This document shows positions 41,210 to 49,620 of a DNA stretch of 64,000 nt, piece by piece. Position numbers and translations under genes: made by a program. The notes under the pieces are model-generated. The model made no database searches. It was not told the origin of the DNA and saw only the letters and a program-made list of their open reading frames with translations. Positions within the stretch are counted from its first letter, which is position 1. Every line of letters starts with the position of its first letter. Source of the stretch: Allocatelliglobosispora scoriae (GTDB taxonomy: Bacteria > Actinomycetota > Actinomycetes > Mycobacteriales > Micromonosporaceae); contig NZ_JACHMN010000002.1 in the NCBI RefSeq assembly GCF_014204945.1, forward strand, positions 1,874,503 to 1,938,502, read 5' to 3'.

Positions 41210-43981
41210 GCCCATGAAGATCCGCTCCACGACGGCTCTCGCTCGGCGCGTGCCGCGCAGGTAGTCGTCGAGGAATTCGCCCGGGTCACCCGCGGCGAGC
41301 ACCCTGGCTATCCCGGCGAGTTCCGGCCCGTGCCGGGGCAGTTGATCACCCGCTCGGCCGCGGATGAGTGTCAATGCGTTGCGGACCCGGCCGGCGAGCT
41401 GCCAGGCGGCGGCGAGCACCGCGGCGTCCATCGGGGAGACGAGCCCGGCGTCCTGCGCGGCGGCGAGCGCCGTGAGGGTCCTGGTGGTCCGCAGTCCGGG
41501 CACCCGGTGGCCGTGGCGGAGCTGGAGCAGCTGCACGGTCCACTCGACGTCGGCGATGCCGCCCCGGCCGAGCTTGGTGTGGGTGAGCGGGTCCGCGCCC
41601 CGGGGCAGCCGCTCGGTCTCCACCCGGGCCTTGATCCGGCGGATCTCGATGATCTGCTCCCTGGTCAGCCCCTTCGGCGGGTAGCGCAGCTCGGCCACGA
41701 GCTCCAGGAATTCCTCGCCGAGCGAGACCGACCCGGCCACCGGGCGGGCACGCAGCAGCGCCTGTGCCTCCCAGGTGTGCGACCAGGTGGCGTAGTAGCG
41801 CCGGTGCGAGGAGATGCTGCGGACCAGCGGCCCCTGCCTGCCCTCCGGCCGCAGGTCGGCGTCGATGCCGAGGGGCGGGTCGGACGAGGGCAGCGAGAGC
41901 AGCCGCCGCAGGTGCTCGGCGATCGCCAGCGCGTGCCCCTGCGCGGTGTCCTCGGGCATCCCCGGCGGCGGGTCGTAGACGAACATCACGTCGGCGTCGG
42001 AGGGGTAGCTCACCTCGTAGCCGCCGAGCCGGCCCATCCCGATGATGGTGAAGCGCAGGTCCTCGGGGGCGTCGGCGGCGAGCCGGGCGACCGCGAGACC
42101 GGCGGTGAGGGTGGCGTCGGTGACGTCGCTGAGCGCCTGGCCGACGCCGTCCAGCGTCACCTTCGGGTCGAGCGCGATCTCACCCGCCGCGGAGAGCAGG
42201 TCGGCGCAGGCGATGCGGAAGAGCTCCCGCCGCCGCAGCCCTCGAACCGCACGGATCGCCTGCTCCGGCTGGGTGTGCCGGGCAGCAGCGTGGACCATCG
42301 CGTCGATGAGCGCCTGGCGCGGCCGGGGCAGCAGCTCGGCGTCCTGCGCCAGCAGGCGCAGCGCCTCGGGGTCGCGTTCGAGCAGGTCGGTGACGTAACG
42401 GGAGGTGCCGAGCAGCCGGGCCAGGCGCAGCGCGACCGGGCCCTCGTCGCGAAGGAGTCGCAGGTACCAGGGGGTGGTGCCGAGCTTCTCCGAGACCCGG
42501 CGATAGGCGAGCAGTCCCGCGTCCGGGTCGGGGTCGTCGGCCCACTCGTCCAGCATCACCGGCAGCAGGGTGCGCTGGATCGACGCCGTCCGCGAGACGC
42601 CGCCGGTCAGCGCCTCGATGTGGCGCAGTGCCCCGACGGGGTCGGCGTAACCGAGGGTGGTGAGCCGGTCCTTCGCCGCGTCGGCGCTCAGCGTGAGGTC
42701 GCCCGAGGGCACCTTCGCCACCGCGTCGAGGAGGGGGCGGTAGAAGAGCTTGGCGTGGAGTCGGCGTACCTCCGCGGCATGCGCGACCCAGTCGGCACGG
42801 AAGGCCTCGACGGCGTCGCGCGTCCCACCCGCCCGGTAGCCCAGGCCGTGCGCGAGCCACCGCAGCGCCGTGGGCTCGGTCGGGACGGTGTGGGTACGCC
42901 GCAACCGCTGCACCTGCAGCCGGTGCTCCACCTGCCGCAGGAACCGGTAGCCCAGGGCGAGCGCCTCCCCGTCCCGGCGCCCGATATACCCGCCGGTGAC
43001 GAGCGCGTGCAGTGCGGGCAGCGTGCCGGTGTGCCGCAGCGTGGTGTCGCCCCGCCCGTGCACGAGCTGGAGCAGCTGCACCGCGAACTCGATGTCGCGC
43101 AGCCCGCCCGGACCCCGCTTGATCTCCCGATCACGCTCCCCGGCCGCGACCTGGGCGATGATCCGGCGGCGCATGTGCCGGATCTCGTCGACCGCCTCGG
43201 GGCGTTCGGCGGCGGTCCAGATCAGTGGTTCGAGGTCGGCGAGCCAGCGCTCGCCGAGCTCGATGTCACCGGCGGCGGGCCGGGCCTTGAGCAGCGCCTG
43301 GAATTCCCACGTCTTGGCCCAGCGGTGGTAATAGGCCCGGTGGCTCGCCATGGTCCGCACGAGCGGTCCCTGGCTGCCCTCGGGGCGCAGGTTGGCGTCG
43401 ACCGGCCAGGCGACCTGCCCGCAGATCTCCATCATCCCGGCGGCGACGGTGGTGGCGGCACCGAGGTCGGCGTCCTCCTCCGCGACGAAGATGACATCCA
43501 CATCGGAGACGTAGTTGAGCTCGCCACCACCGCACTTGCCCATCGCGATGACGGCGAGCTTCGGCCGCCGGCCGACCCGGGCCGCGGCGATCTCGAAACC
43601 GGCCCGCAGCGTGGCGTCGGCGAGTCTGGTGAGCGCGGTCATCGTCCGCTCGACGTCGACGCCCCCGGCGAGGTCGTCGGCGGCGATGCGCAGGATCTCG
43701 TGGAGGTAGGCGAGCCGCAGGTGCGCGACGCTCGTCGTGGGCAGCTCGGTGACGGGCGAACCGACGAGAGCGGTGATCTCGGCCGGGTTGGCGACGAGGT
43801 GGTCCCCGAGGGTGGAGCTGGCGCCGAGCACCGCGACGAGCCGCTGCCTGAGCAGCGGATTCTCGCTGAGGTCCAGCTCTACACCGGCACGCAGGGCGGA
43901 CTCGACCAGCCGGTCCATCTGCCGAGCCGCGAGCTCCGGATCCGCCGCGCCCAGGGCGAAGGCCTCACGCCGGGAGATCAT
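41207..43981 (-). CDS. glnE: Bifunctional glutamine synthetase adenylyltransferase/adenylyl-removing enzyme
   Basis: This 924-aa enzyme adenylylates and deadenylylates GlnA at its Tyr. The N-terminal nucleotidyltransferase half has GGGELNYVSDVDVIFV with its Asp pair, and the C-terminal half has GRLGGYEVSYPSDADVMFVY, so both active sites are intact. It starts at ADPELAARQMDRL, about 60-70 residues later than the roughly 1000-aa actinobacterial homologues. The codon just before the ATG is the in-frame TAG of the upstream gene, so a longer version is not possible without readthrough. Confidence 0.93.
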   Translation of the reverse strand: MISRREAFALGAADPELAARQMDRLVESALRAGVELDLSENPLLRQRLVAVLGASSTLGDHLVANPAEITALVGSPVTELPTTSVAHLRLAYLHEILRIAADDLAGGVDVERTMTALTRLADATLRAGFEIAAARVGRRPKLAVIAMGKCGGGELNYVSDVDVIFVAEEDADLGAATTVAAGMMEICGQVAWPVDANLRPEGSQGPLVRTMASHRAYYHRWAKTWEFQALLKARPAAGDIELGERWLADLEPLIWTAAERPEAVDEIRHMRRRIIAQVAAGERDREIKRGPGGLRDIEFAVQLLQLVHGRGDTTLRHTGTLPALHALVTGGYIGRRDGEALALGYRFLRQVEHRLQVQRLRRTHTVPTEPTALRWLAHGLGYRAGGTRDAVEAFRADWVAHAAEVRRLHAKLFYRPLLDAVAKVPSGDLTLSADAAKDRLTTLGYADPVGALRHIEALTGGVSRTASIQRTLLPVMLDEWADDPDPDAGLLAYRRVSEKLGTTPWYLRLLRDEGPVALRLARLLGTSRYVTDLLERDPEALRLLAQDAELLPRPRQALIDAMVHAAARHTQPEQAIRAVRGLRRRELFRIACADLLSAAGEIALDPKVTLDGVGQALSDVTDATLTAGLAVARLAADAPEDLRFTIIGMGRLGGYEVSYPSDADVMFVYDPPPGMPEDTAQGHALAIAEHLRRLLSLPSSDPPLGIDADLRPEGRQGPLVRSISSHRRYYATWSHTWEAQALLRARPVAGSVSLGEEFLELVAELRYPPKGLTREQIIEIRRIKARVETERLPRGADPLTHTKLGRGGIADVEWTVQLLQLRHGHRVPGLRTTRTLTALAAAQDAGLVSPMDAAVLAAAWQLAGRVRNALTLIRGRAGDQLPRHGPELAGIARVLAAGDPGEFLDDYLRGTRRARAVVERIFMG

Positions 43982-44770
43982 CTAGTGGCCGTGCCCGTTG
44001 CCGTTGCCGAGCAGCGGCAGGGCGCTGGGCCGCTGCGTCGACACGTTCCGGCCCAGGGCGAGGTCGGCGAAGCGCCGGGCGAAGGGCTGCCACACCTCGA
44101 ACAGGTCGTCCATGACCGCGTCGACCGACTCGACCAGCTGCTCCGGGTCGCGGCCCTGCTCGCGCAGCCAGTCGGCGTTGTTCTCGACCCACCCGGCGAA
44201 CATGGCGGTGTCGCACTCGATGTGGAACTGGGTGCCCCATGCCCGATCGCCGAGGCGGAAGGCCTGGTGCGGGAAGCGGGGCGAGGCGGCGAGCAGCTTC
44301 GCCATCAGCGGCAGCTCGGTGATCTCGTCGAAGTGCCACTGGAGTACGTCGGGTGCGAACGGCACCGCGGCGAAGAGCGGATCGTTCTCGGCCTGGTCGC
44401 GCCGGGCCACCAGCCCCGGACCGATCTCCGGCCCGGACGGCGCGCGCTCGACCAGGCCGCCGTGCGCCTGGGCCAGGAGCTGCCCGCCGAGGCAGAGCGC
44501 CAGGGTCGGCACGCGGTGCCGGACCGCCTTGCGCAGCAGCCCCTCCATCTGCGGAAACCACGGCGCACCGGGCTGCCCCGCGTCGTCGGGGTAGGCGTTC
44601 TGGTCGCCGCCGAGCACGATCAGCGAGTTGAAGGACTCCAGGTCGGCGGGGAGCTCCTCGCCCGCGTGGGCGCGGATGACGGAGAGCTCCAGCCCTGCGT
44701 CGGTGAGCCACTCCCCCAGCCGCCGGATGTCATCGGTCGGGTCGTTCTCGATCACGAGTGCGGTCGCCAC
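43982..44770 (-). CDS. Class I glutamine amidotransferase-like protein
   Basis: This 262-aa protein has the triad of class I amidotransferases: nucleophile Cys in LALCLGGQLLA and the His-Glu pair in GTQFHIE. It also has FNSLIVLGGDQNAYPDD. The fold matches GMP-synthase-like stand-alone amidotransferases, whose partners and products are often unknown. It ends GNGNGHGH, and its TAG is directly followed, in the same frame, by the ATG of glnE. The GTG start has a TACCCT -10 box 7 nt upstream. Confidence 0.87.
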   Translation of the reverse strand: MATALVIENDPTDDIRRLGEWLTDAGLELSVIRAHAGEELPADLESFNSLIVLGGDQNAYPDDAGQPGAPWFPQMEGLLRKAVRHRVPTLALCLGGQLLAQAHGGLVERAPSGPEIGPGLVARRDQAENDPLFAAVPFAPDVLQWHFDEITELPLMAKLLAASPRFPHQAFRLGDRAWGTQFHIECDTAMFAGWVENNADWLREQGRDPEQLVESVDAVMDDLFEVWQPFARRFADLALGRNVSTQRPSALPLLGNGNGHGH

Positions 44771-44775
44771 GCCTC

Positions 44776-45726
44776 CTAGGGTAGGACGAGCTCCGCGAGG
44801 AGCATCCGGTGGTCACCTCCCGGCAGTCCGAAGACGTGGCAGTCGCGGACGCCGATCCGCCGGTCGGCGAGCACGTGATCGATGGTCACGGGCGGGAGGA
44901 GGTCCCCGTCATAGGGCCCCCACGTGCCGACGAACCCGTCACCGGTCACCTCGGCGGCGTCGCGGTAACCGGTGTCGACGAGTCGGCGTACCGGTGCGTG
45001 GTCGAGGGTGGCGTTGAAGTCGCCGAGCAGCACCCGGAGCCGGCCGTCCGGCGTGGCGGGCGGCTCGTCCCGATAGCTGGCCCGCCAGTAGCCGACCATC
45101 TCGGCGCTGTAGGGCGAGGCGGCGTGCACCGACTCCACCGCGACCGTCACGCCGCCGGGCAGGACCAGGTCGGCGTGGGCCTGCCGGAACCAGGAGTCGC
45201 CGACCCGCCTGGTGGCTCCGTCACGCAGCTCGTAGCGGGAGAAGAGGGCCGAGCCGTCCTGCCCCGCGTCGATCGCCACATAGCGATAGGCGAAGACGTC
45301 GCCGATCCCCGCCGCATCCGCCCTCGCCAGCCAATCGTCGGTCATCTCCTGCACGGCGAGCAGATCCACCCGGTGCACCCGGGCCAGCCGGATGATCTCG
45401 GCCGGATCGGCCCTCCCGGCGTAGACGTTGCTGGTGGCGACCCGCAGGTCGAGCCCCGTGGCCCCGGCCTGCGGGTCGCTGTCGGTGAACGCTCGCGGCA
45501 GCACACAGGCCACCAGCGCGACGGCGGTCACGGCAGCGACGGCCGTCGCGCCCCACCGCCGCGTCCAGGCGACGACGGGTACGAGCACCAACGCACCCAG
45601 CGCAACATAGGGAGTGAAAGCCATCAATTGAGTTGTCGGGTACCGGTCATCCCAACCGATGAGTCGAAACACCGCCCATACCGCACCCGGGACCACCGCC
45701 GCCCACACGAGCGCTCGTCTCCACAT
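44776..45726 (-). CDS. Membrane-anchored endonuclease/exonuclease/phosphatase family protein
   Basis: This 316-aa protein has three N-terminal hydrophobic segments (about residues 5-90), then an EEP (DNase I-like) domain. That domain shows LRVATSNVYAGRADP, LLAVQEMTDDWL with the metal-binding Glu, VAVESVHAASP, LLGDFNATLDH and, at the end, TIDHVLAD and GGDHRMLLAEL. The catalytic residues are therefore complete and face the outside or a lipid phase. Substrates of such proteins (nucleic acid, sphingolipid or phosphoinositide) cannot be told apart here. Confidence 0.87.
   Translation of the reverse strand: MWRRALVWAAVVPGAVWAVFRLIGWDDRYPTTQLMAFTPYVALGALVLVPVVAWTRRWGATAVAAVTAVALVACVLPRAFTDSDPQAGATGLDLRVATSNVYAGRADPAEIIRLARVHRVDLLAVQEMTDDWLARADAAGIGDVFAYRYVAIDAGQDGSALFSRYELRDGATRRVGDSWFRQAHADLVLPGGVTVAVESVHAASPYSAEMVGYWRASYRDEPPATPDGRLRVLLGDFNATLDHAPVRRLVDTGYRDAAEVTGDGFVGTWGPYDGDLLPPVTIDHVLADRRIGVRDCHVFGLPGGDHRMLLAELVLP
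44778..44783 (-). promoter_or_regulatory. -10 box of a probable leaderless transcript
   Basis: On the minus strand TACCCT lies 7 nt before the GTG at 44770, inside the last codons of the upstream gene. The intervening AGGAGG could also act as a ribosome site. Confidence 0.4.
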
Positions 45727-45797
45727 GCCGTCATCCCAGCAAACCAGGGCTGCGGGCTGGTGGCGTTCCTGTGCCCATCGTGTGAAGATGGGCGACC

Positions 45798-46733
45798 GTG
45801 ACCCTCCACCCCGCTCCGCTCCAGGCCGGCGACGCCGTTGCCCTCGTCTGCCCCGCTGGTCCCGTGCCGCACGACCGGCTCGACATCGCCGTCGGCGTCC
45901 TCGCCTCATGGGGTCTGGAGGTCAGGGTCGCCCCACACGTACGCCTGAAGCACGACACCTACCTCGCCGGCACCGATGAGCAGCGGCTCGGGGACCTCAA
46001 CGCCGCGCTCGCCGACCCGGAGATCCGCGGCGTGCTCGCCGTCCGGGGCGGTTACGGCATGCAGCGCATCGTCGACCGCGTCGACTTCGACGCCGTTCGC
46101 CGCGACCCGAAGCTCGTCATGGGCTTCTCCGACATCACCGCCCTGCACCTGGCGCTGTGGGCGGAGACCGGCCTCGCCACCGTGCTCGGCCCGGTCGTGG
46201 CGCAGTTCGACAAGGGCGCCGACTCGCCCACGACGCTCGGTGCCCGGCACAGCCTCATGTCGGCCGAGCCCGTCGAGGTGCGGGCCGATCCGGCCGAGTC
46301 CACCGCGTCGGTACGGGTCGGCGGCGTCGCCACCGGCACCCTGATCGGCGGCAACCTCTGCCTGATCGACGCGACGATCGGCACCCGGCACTCACCGGAG
46401 CTGGACGGCGCGATCCTGCTGATCGAGGACGTCTTCGAGGCTCCCTACAAGGTGGACCGGATGCTGACGCACCTGCTCCGCAGCGGCCTGCTCGACCGGG
46501 TCGCCGGTGTCGCGGTGGGCCAGTTCACCGACTGCGCCGACGGCTGGCCGGTCACCGCGGCGGAGGTGATCGGCGAACGTCTGGGCGGGTTGGGCGTACC
46601 GGTGCTGGGTGGTCTGCCGATCGGCCACGGCGTCGACAACATCGCGATCGGGCACGGCGTCCAGGCGACCCTCGACGCCACCGCGGGCACCCTCACGGTC
46701 GCCCCCGCCACCCATGATCCCCGCAACTCCTGA
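45798..46733 (+). CDS. LD-carboxypeptidase (peptidase family S66)
   Basis: This 311-aa protein matches S66 serine peptidases, which cleave the L,D-bond of muropeptides in the cytoplasm. It has GDAVALVCPAGP near the start, VRGGYGMQRIVDRVDF, the nucleophile Ser in LVMGFSDITAL, and later LIGGNLCLI, LLIEDVFEAPYKVDRML and LGGLPIGHG with the catalytic Glu and His. A close relation to microcin C self-immunity proteins (MccF type) cannot be excluded. Its last codons lie within a copy of repeat family A. Confidence 0.9.
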   Translation: MTLHPAPLQAGDAVALVCPAGPVPHDRLDIAVGVLASWGLEVRVAPHVRLKHDTYLAGTDEQRLGDLNAALADPEIRGVLAVRGGYGMQRIVDRVDFDAVRRDPKLVMGFSDITALHLALWAETGLATVLGPVVAQFDKGADSPTTLGARHSLMSAEPVEVRADPAESTASVRVGGVATGTLIGGNLCLIDATIGTRHSPELDGAILLIEDVFEAPYKVDRMLTHLLRSGLLDRVAGVAVGQFTDCADGWPVTAAEVIGERLGGLGVPVLGGLPIGHGVDNIAIGHGVQATLDATAGTLTVAPATHDPRNS

Positions 46734-46746
46734 AGAGTTGGTGTTG
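46716..46746 (+). repeat. Repeat family A, copy 5
   Basis: The core at 46724-46740 differs from the consensus by one base (CAACTCCTGAAGAGTTG) and is preceded by GATCCCCG. It overlaps the end of the S66 peptidase gene, whose last codons and stop are formed by the repeat. Confidence 0.75.
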
Positions 46747-46761
46747 ATGGCTCTCCCCCGG

Positions 46762-46789
46762 TACTGTAAAACTTGAGCGACTGCTCAAG
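46762..46789 (+). promoter_or_regulatory. Promoter and candidate TetR operator
   Basis: TACTGT (46762-46767) is a likely -10 box. Just downstream, CTTGAGC and GCTCAAG (46772-46778 and 46783-46789) form a perfect 7-bp inverted repeat with a 4-bp spacer, covering the probable transcription start. The TetR gene of this operon is the obvious candidate for binding here. Confidence 0.55.
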
Positions 46790-46801
46790 GAGGTCACCGA
46801 G

Positions 46802-47155
46802 ATGCCCGCACCTGCACGCATCTACTTCGCCGCCGGCTGCGGACCGTGCCAGCGTGCCCGGGCGTTCGTCGAGCGCCGCCGCCCCACCGGCCTGCAATTC
46901 ATCGATGCCCAGGAGTACCCGGGCGGGCTGTGGCGGTTGCGGTACGAGTCCGACAGCGGCATCCGGGCCGACGGGATCGCCGCCGTGGCCCGCGCGTTCA
47001 GCCACGCCGGACCGGGCTGGGCGGCGCTCGGGGCGCTGATGCGGCTCCCCGGTGTCGGCTGGCTGCTGCAGACCTGCGCCGACGCACTCGGCTACGGCCC
47101 CCGTTACGTCGGACCGGAGACGGAGATCGCATGTCGGATACCAAGACGAAGCTGA
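46802..47155 (+). CDS. DCC1-like (DUF393) thiol-disulfide oxidoreductase family protein
   Basis: This 117-aa protein begins with a strand and a CxxC motif (FAAGCGPCQRARAF, about residues 10-23), like thioredoxin-fold proteins. The later part, SGIRADGIAAVARAFSHAGP followed by the leucine-rich C-terminus, resembles the DCC (DUF393) family. The usual DxDCxxC start is changed to AGCGPC. AGGAGG precedes the ATG. It overlaps the TetR gene by 25 bp and is probably co-regulated with it. The redox partner is unknown. Confidence 0.7.
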   Translation: MPAPARIYFAAGCGPCQRARAFVERRRPTGLQFIDAQEYPGGLWRLRYESDSGIRADGIAAVARAFSHAGPGWAALGALMRLPGVGWLLQTCADALGYGPRYVGPETEIACRIPRRS

Positions 47156-47757
47156 TGGACGGCGCGATCGCGGCGATCAAGGAACACGGGATCGCGGGCG
47201 CCTCGGCGCGGGCTATCGCCACCTCGGCCGGGGTCAACCAGGCTCTCGTCTTCTATCACTTCGGCACCGTCGACGAACTGCTCACCGCGGCGTGCCAGCG
47301 GGCGACCGCCGAGCGGGTGGAGACCTACGCGGAGCGCTTCGCCGGGGTGACGAGCCTGCGCGGGCTGCTCGCCGTCGGCCGGCAGCTGCACGACGAGGAG
47401 CAGGAGCTCGGCAACGTCACCCTGCTGGCACAGCTCCTCGCGGGTGCCCGGACCAACCCGGTGCTCGCCGCGGCCTGCGCGCAGTCGCTGAAGATGTGGT
47501 CGGCCTCGATCGAGGCGGTCCTCACCCGGGTCCTCACCGGCTCCCCCTTCGCCGACCTCGCCGACATCGGCGGTCTGTCCAGGGCGATCTCCGCGGCGTT
47601 CCTGGGCCTGGAGCTCTACGAGGGCGTGGACCCCGCAGGCGCGGCCCAGGCCCTGGACGCCCTGGACCAGCTGGGCATCCTCATGGAGGTGGTCGACGAG
47701 CTGAGCCCCATGGCGAAGAAGCTCGTCCGCTCCCGCCTCCGCAAGGCCACCCGCTGA
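47131..47757 (+). CDS. TetR family transcriptional regulator
   Basis: This 208-aa protein has the N-terminal TetR helix-turn-helix: DGAIAAIKEHGIAGASARAI, then GVNQALVFYHFGTVDELLTA. A helical ligand-binding domain without recognisable specificity follows. It overlaps the upstream DCC-like gene by 25 bp, so both come from one promoter that carries a 7-bp inverted repeat; autoregulation is likely. GGAG is 6-7 nt before the ATG. The stop is directly followed by repeat C. Confidence 0.9.
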   Translation: MSDTKTKLMDGAIAAIKEHGIAGASARAIATSAGVNQALVFYHFGTVDELLTAACQRATAERVETYAERFAGVTSLRGLLAVGRQLHDEEQELGNVTLLAQLLAGARTNPVLAAACAQSLKMWSASIEAVLTRVLTGSPFADLADIGGLSRAISAAFLGLELYEGVDPAGAAQALDALDQLGILMEVVDELSPMAKKLVRSRLRKATR

Positions 47758-47834
47758 AATTCGCGTTGATCAAGGGAAGACTCGCCGCGAATCGGACACC
47801 CCCGATGGTGAGTCTTCCCTTGATCAACGCGAAT
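47758..47834. repeat. Repeat family C, copy 2: 25-bp perfect inverted repeat
   Basis: Arms 47758-47783 and 47810-47834 pair perfectly over 25 bp and have the same sequence as copy 1 at 32804-32881. The loop is partly conserved. It begins on the base after the tetR stop and ends 6 bp before the cimA stop, so it separates convergent genes. Confidence 0.88.
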
Positions 47835-47839
47835 ATCGG

Positions 47840-49408
47840 TCAGGTCTTGGTGCGGGACAGGCCGTAGGTCAGGGCGTCCACCAGCGCGTGCCAGCTCGCC
47901 TCGACCACGTTTTCGTGTACGCCCACCGTCACCCAGGTCGTCAGGTCGTCCGTCGTCTCCAGCAGGACCCTGGTGATGGCACCGGTGCCGTGGGAGCCCT
48001 CCAGGATGCGGACCTTGTAATCGGTCAGTTCCAGGCTCGCCAGCTGCGGGAAGTGCTTGCTCAATGCCGTGCGCAGTGCCTCGTCCAGGGCATTGACGGG
48101 GCCGTTGCCCTCGGCGGTGGCGATGATCCGCTCCCCGCGTACGCGAACCTTCACGGTCCCCTCGCTGACCACGGCCCCGTCCTCGCGATGCTCCACGATC
48201 ACCCGGTAGGACTCCAGCGTGAACGGGCTGGTGATCTCACCGAGAGCACCGCGGACCAGCAGCTCGAAGCTGGCGTCGGCGGCCTCGTAGGACCACCCCT
48301 CCGCCTCGCGCTGCTTCACCTGGTCGGTCACGGATGCCGCGACCTCCGGACGTCCGGCCAGGTCCAGTCCGAGCTCACGGCTCTTGAGCTCGATGCTGGC
48401 CCGGCCGGCCATCTCGGTGACCAGGATCTTCATGTCGTTGCCGACCACGATCGGGTCCACGTGGTTGTAGAGGACCGGGTCGACTTTGATCGCACTCGCG
48501 TGGATGCCCGCCTTGTGAGCGAAGGCAGCCGCCCCGACATAGGCCTGGTGGGTGTCGGGGGCGATATTGGCGATCTCGGCGATGGCATGCGAGACGCGCA
48601 CCATCTGTTCCAGGCACCCGTCCGGTAGGACGGTCCGCCCGAGCTTGAGTTGGATGTTGGCCACGACAGCGAAGATGTCCGCGTTGCCCGGACGCTCGCC
48701 GTACCCATTGGCTGTGCCTTGAACGTGCTCGACCCCGGCCTCGACGGCCGCGATGGTATTGGCCACCGCGCAGCCGGTGTCGTTCTGGCAGTGGATGCCG
48801 AGCAGCGAGGGCGAGACGCCGAGCCGGGCGGTGAGGTCGCCGATCGCGGCGGAGATCCAGGACGGCAGCATGCCGCCGTTGGTGTCGCAGAGCACCACCC
48901 GTTCCGCACCCGCGCCGAACGCCGCCCGGGCCACCTCGGTGGCGTAGTCCGGGTCGTAGCGGAAGCCGTCGAAGAAGTGCTCGCAGTCGAGGAAGACGCG
49001 GCGGCCGTTGGCGACGAAGAAGCTCACCGTGTCGTGCACCATCGCGAGGTTCTCCTCGGGCGTGGTGCGCAGCGCGCGCTCGACATGCCGGATGTCCGAC
49101 TTGGCAAAAAAGCAGACCACGGGGGTAAGCGTGTCGAGCATCGCGCGGACCAGCGGATCCTCTTCGACGTGTACGCCGGCCTTGCGGGTGGAGCCGAAAG
49201 CGACGAGCTTGGCGTGTTTCAGCTCCAGCTCCTCCCGGGCTCTGCGGAAGAACTCGGTGTCCTTGGGCATCGCACCGGGCCAGCCGCCCTCGATGAAACC
49301 CACACCGAACTCGTCGAGCAGCCGCGCGACCGCGAGCTTGTCGGCGACCGAGTAGCTGATCCCCTCGCTCTGGGCCCCGTCCCGCAGCGTGGTGTCAAAG
49401 ATCTGCAT
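47840..49408 (-). CDS. cimA: Citramalate synthase
   Basis: This 522-aa LeuA-like enzyme condenses pyruvate and acetyl-CoA to citramalate, leading to 2-oxobutyrate and isoleucine. It opens with IFDTTLRDGAQSEGISYS, where HMGL-like enzymes bind metal and 2-oxoacid, and has GIHCQNDTGCAVANTIAAVE and AFAHKAGIHASAI. A C-terminal regulatory domain of about 120 residues follows (KVRVRGERIIATAEGNGPVN). The family is TIGR00977; 2-isopropylmalate synthase is less likely because of VGFIEGGWPGAMPKD. Its leader encodes a branched-chain-rich peptide and an attenuator. Confidence 0.92.
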   Translation of the reverse strand: MQIFDTTLRDGAQSEGISYSVADKLAVARLLDEFGVGFIEGGWPGAMPKDTEFFRRAREELELKHAKLVAFGSTRKAGVHVEEDPLVRAMLDTLTPVVCFFAKSDIRHVERALRTTPEENLAMVHDTVSFFVANGRRVFLDCEHFFDGFRYDPDYATEVARAAFGAGAERVVLCDTNGGMLPSWISAAIGDLTARLGVSPSLLGIHCQNDTGCAVANTIAAVEAGVEHVQGTANGYGERPGNADIFAVVANIQLKLGRTVLPDGCLEQMVRVSHAIAEIANIAPDTHQAYVGAAAFAHKAGIHASAIKVDPVLYNHVDPIVVGNDMKILVTEMAGRASIELKSRELGLDLAGRPEVAASVTDQVKQREAEGWSYEAADASFELLVRGALGEITSPFTLESYRVIVEHREDGAVVSEGTVKVRVRGERIIATAEGNGPVNALDEALRTALSKHFPQLASLELTDYKVRILEGSHGTGAITRVLLETTDDLTTWVTVGVHENVVEASWHALVDALTYGLSRTKT

Positions 49409-49443
49409 TTCAGACTCTTTCCTGGGCAGTGTGGAGGGCGGCG

Positions 49444-49480
49444 GAAAACAAGAAGACCCCCCGCGGGTCGCGGGAGGTCT
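49444..49480 (-). terminator. Attenuator hairpin of cimA
   Basis: On the minus strand a 12-bp stem with one G-T pair (+ 49469-49480 with 49454-49465) and a 3-nt loop is followed by TTCTTGTTTT. It lies between the leader peptide and the cimA start, where ribosome stalling on the leader could prevent its formation. Confidence 0.8.
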
Positions 49481-49505
49481 GCGCGTCGGCGAGGGCTCTG
49501 ATGGC

Positions 49506-49556
49506 CTAACTGCGTCCGGCGCGCTCACTCGTAATAATCAGTACGAGGAAAGTCAC
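49506..49556 (-). CDS. Leader peptide of the cimA attenuator
   Basis: This 16-codon frame (GTG start, TAG stop) encodes MTFLVLIITSERAGRS, with five branched-chain codons in a row (Leu-Val-Leu-Ile-Ile). It is followed at the expected distance by the attenuator hairpin and then cimA. TAAGGC/AAGGCT just upstream may be the -10 box, so the leader would be leaderless. Ribosomes stalled by lack of charged Leu, Val or Ile tRNA would allow cimA transcription. Similar leaders are known before branched-chain synthesis genes in actinobacteria. Confidence 0.8.
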   Translation of the reverse strand: MTFLVLIITSERAGRS

Positions 49557-49620
49557 GTCGAGTAGCCTTACACATCCCGTCCGGTGGATGGAAGCATCGT
49601 CCCACATTGTGGAGGTCCTG

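Noticed and set aside
40559-44779. A very long open frame (about 1400 codons) on the plus strand opposite the phosphoesterase, glnE and amidotransferase genes
   Set aside because: It is rich in Arg, Gly, Gln and His with no domain, and results from high-GC third-position bias opposite real genes that carry clear motifs.
45798-46733. Antibiotic self-immunity (MccF) gene
   Set aside because: S66 sequence motifs do not separate MccF from LD-carboxypeptidase, and no microcin-like cluster is present.
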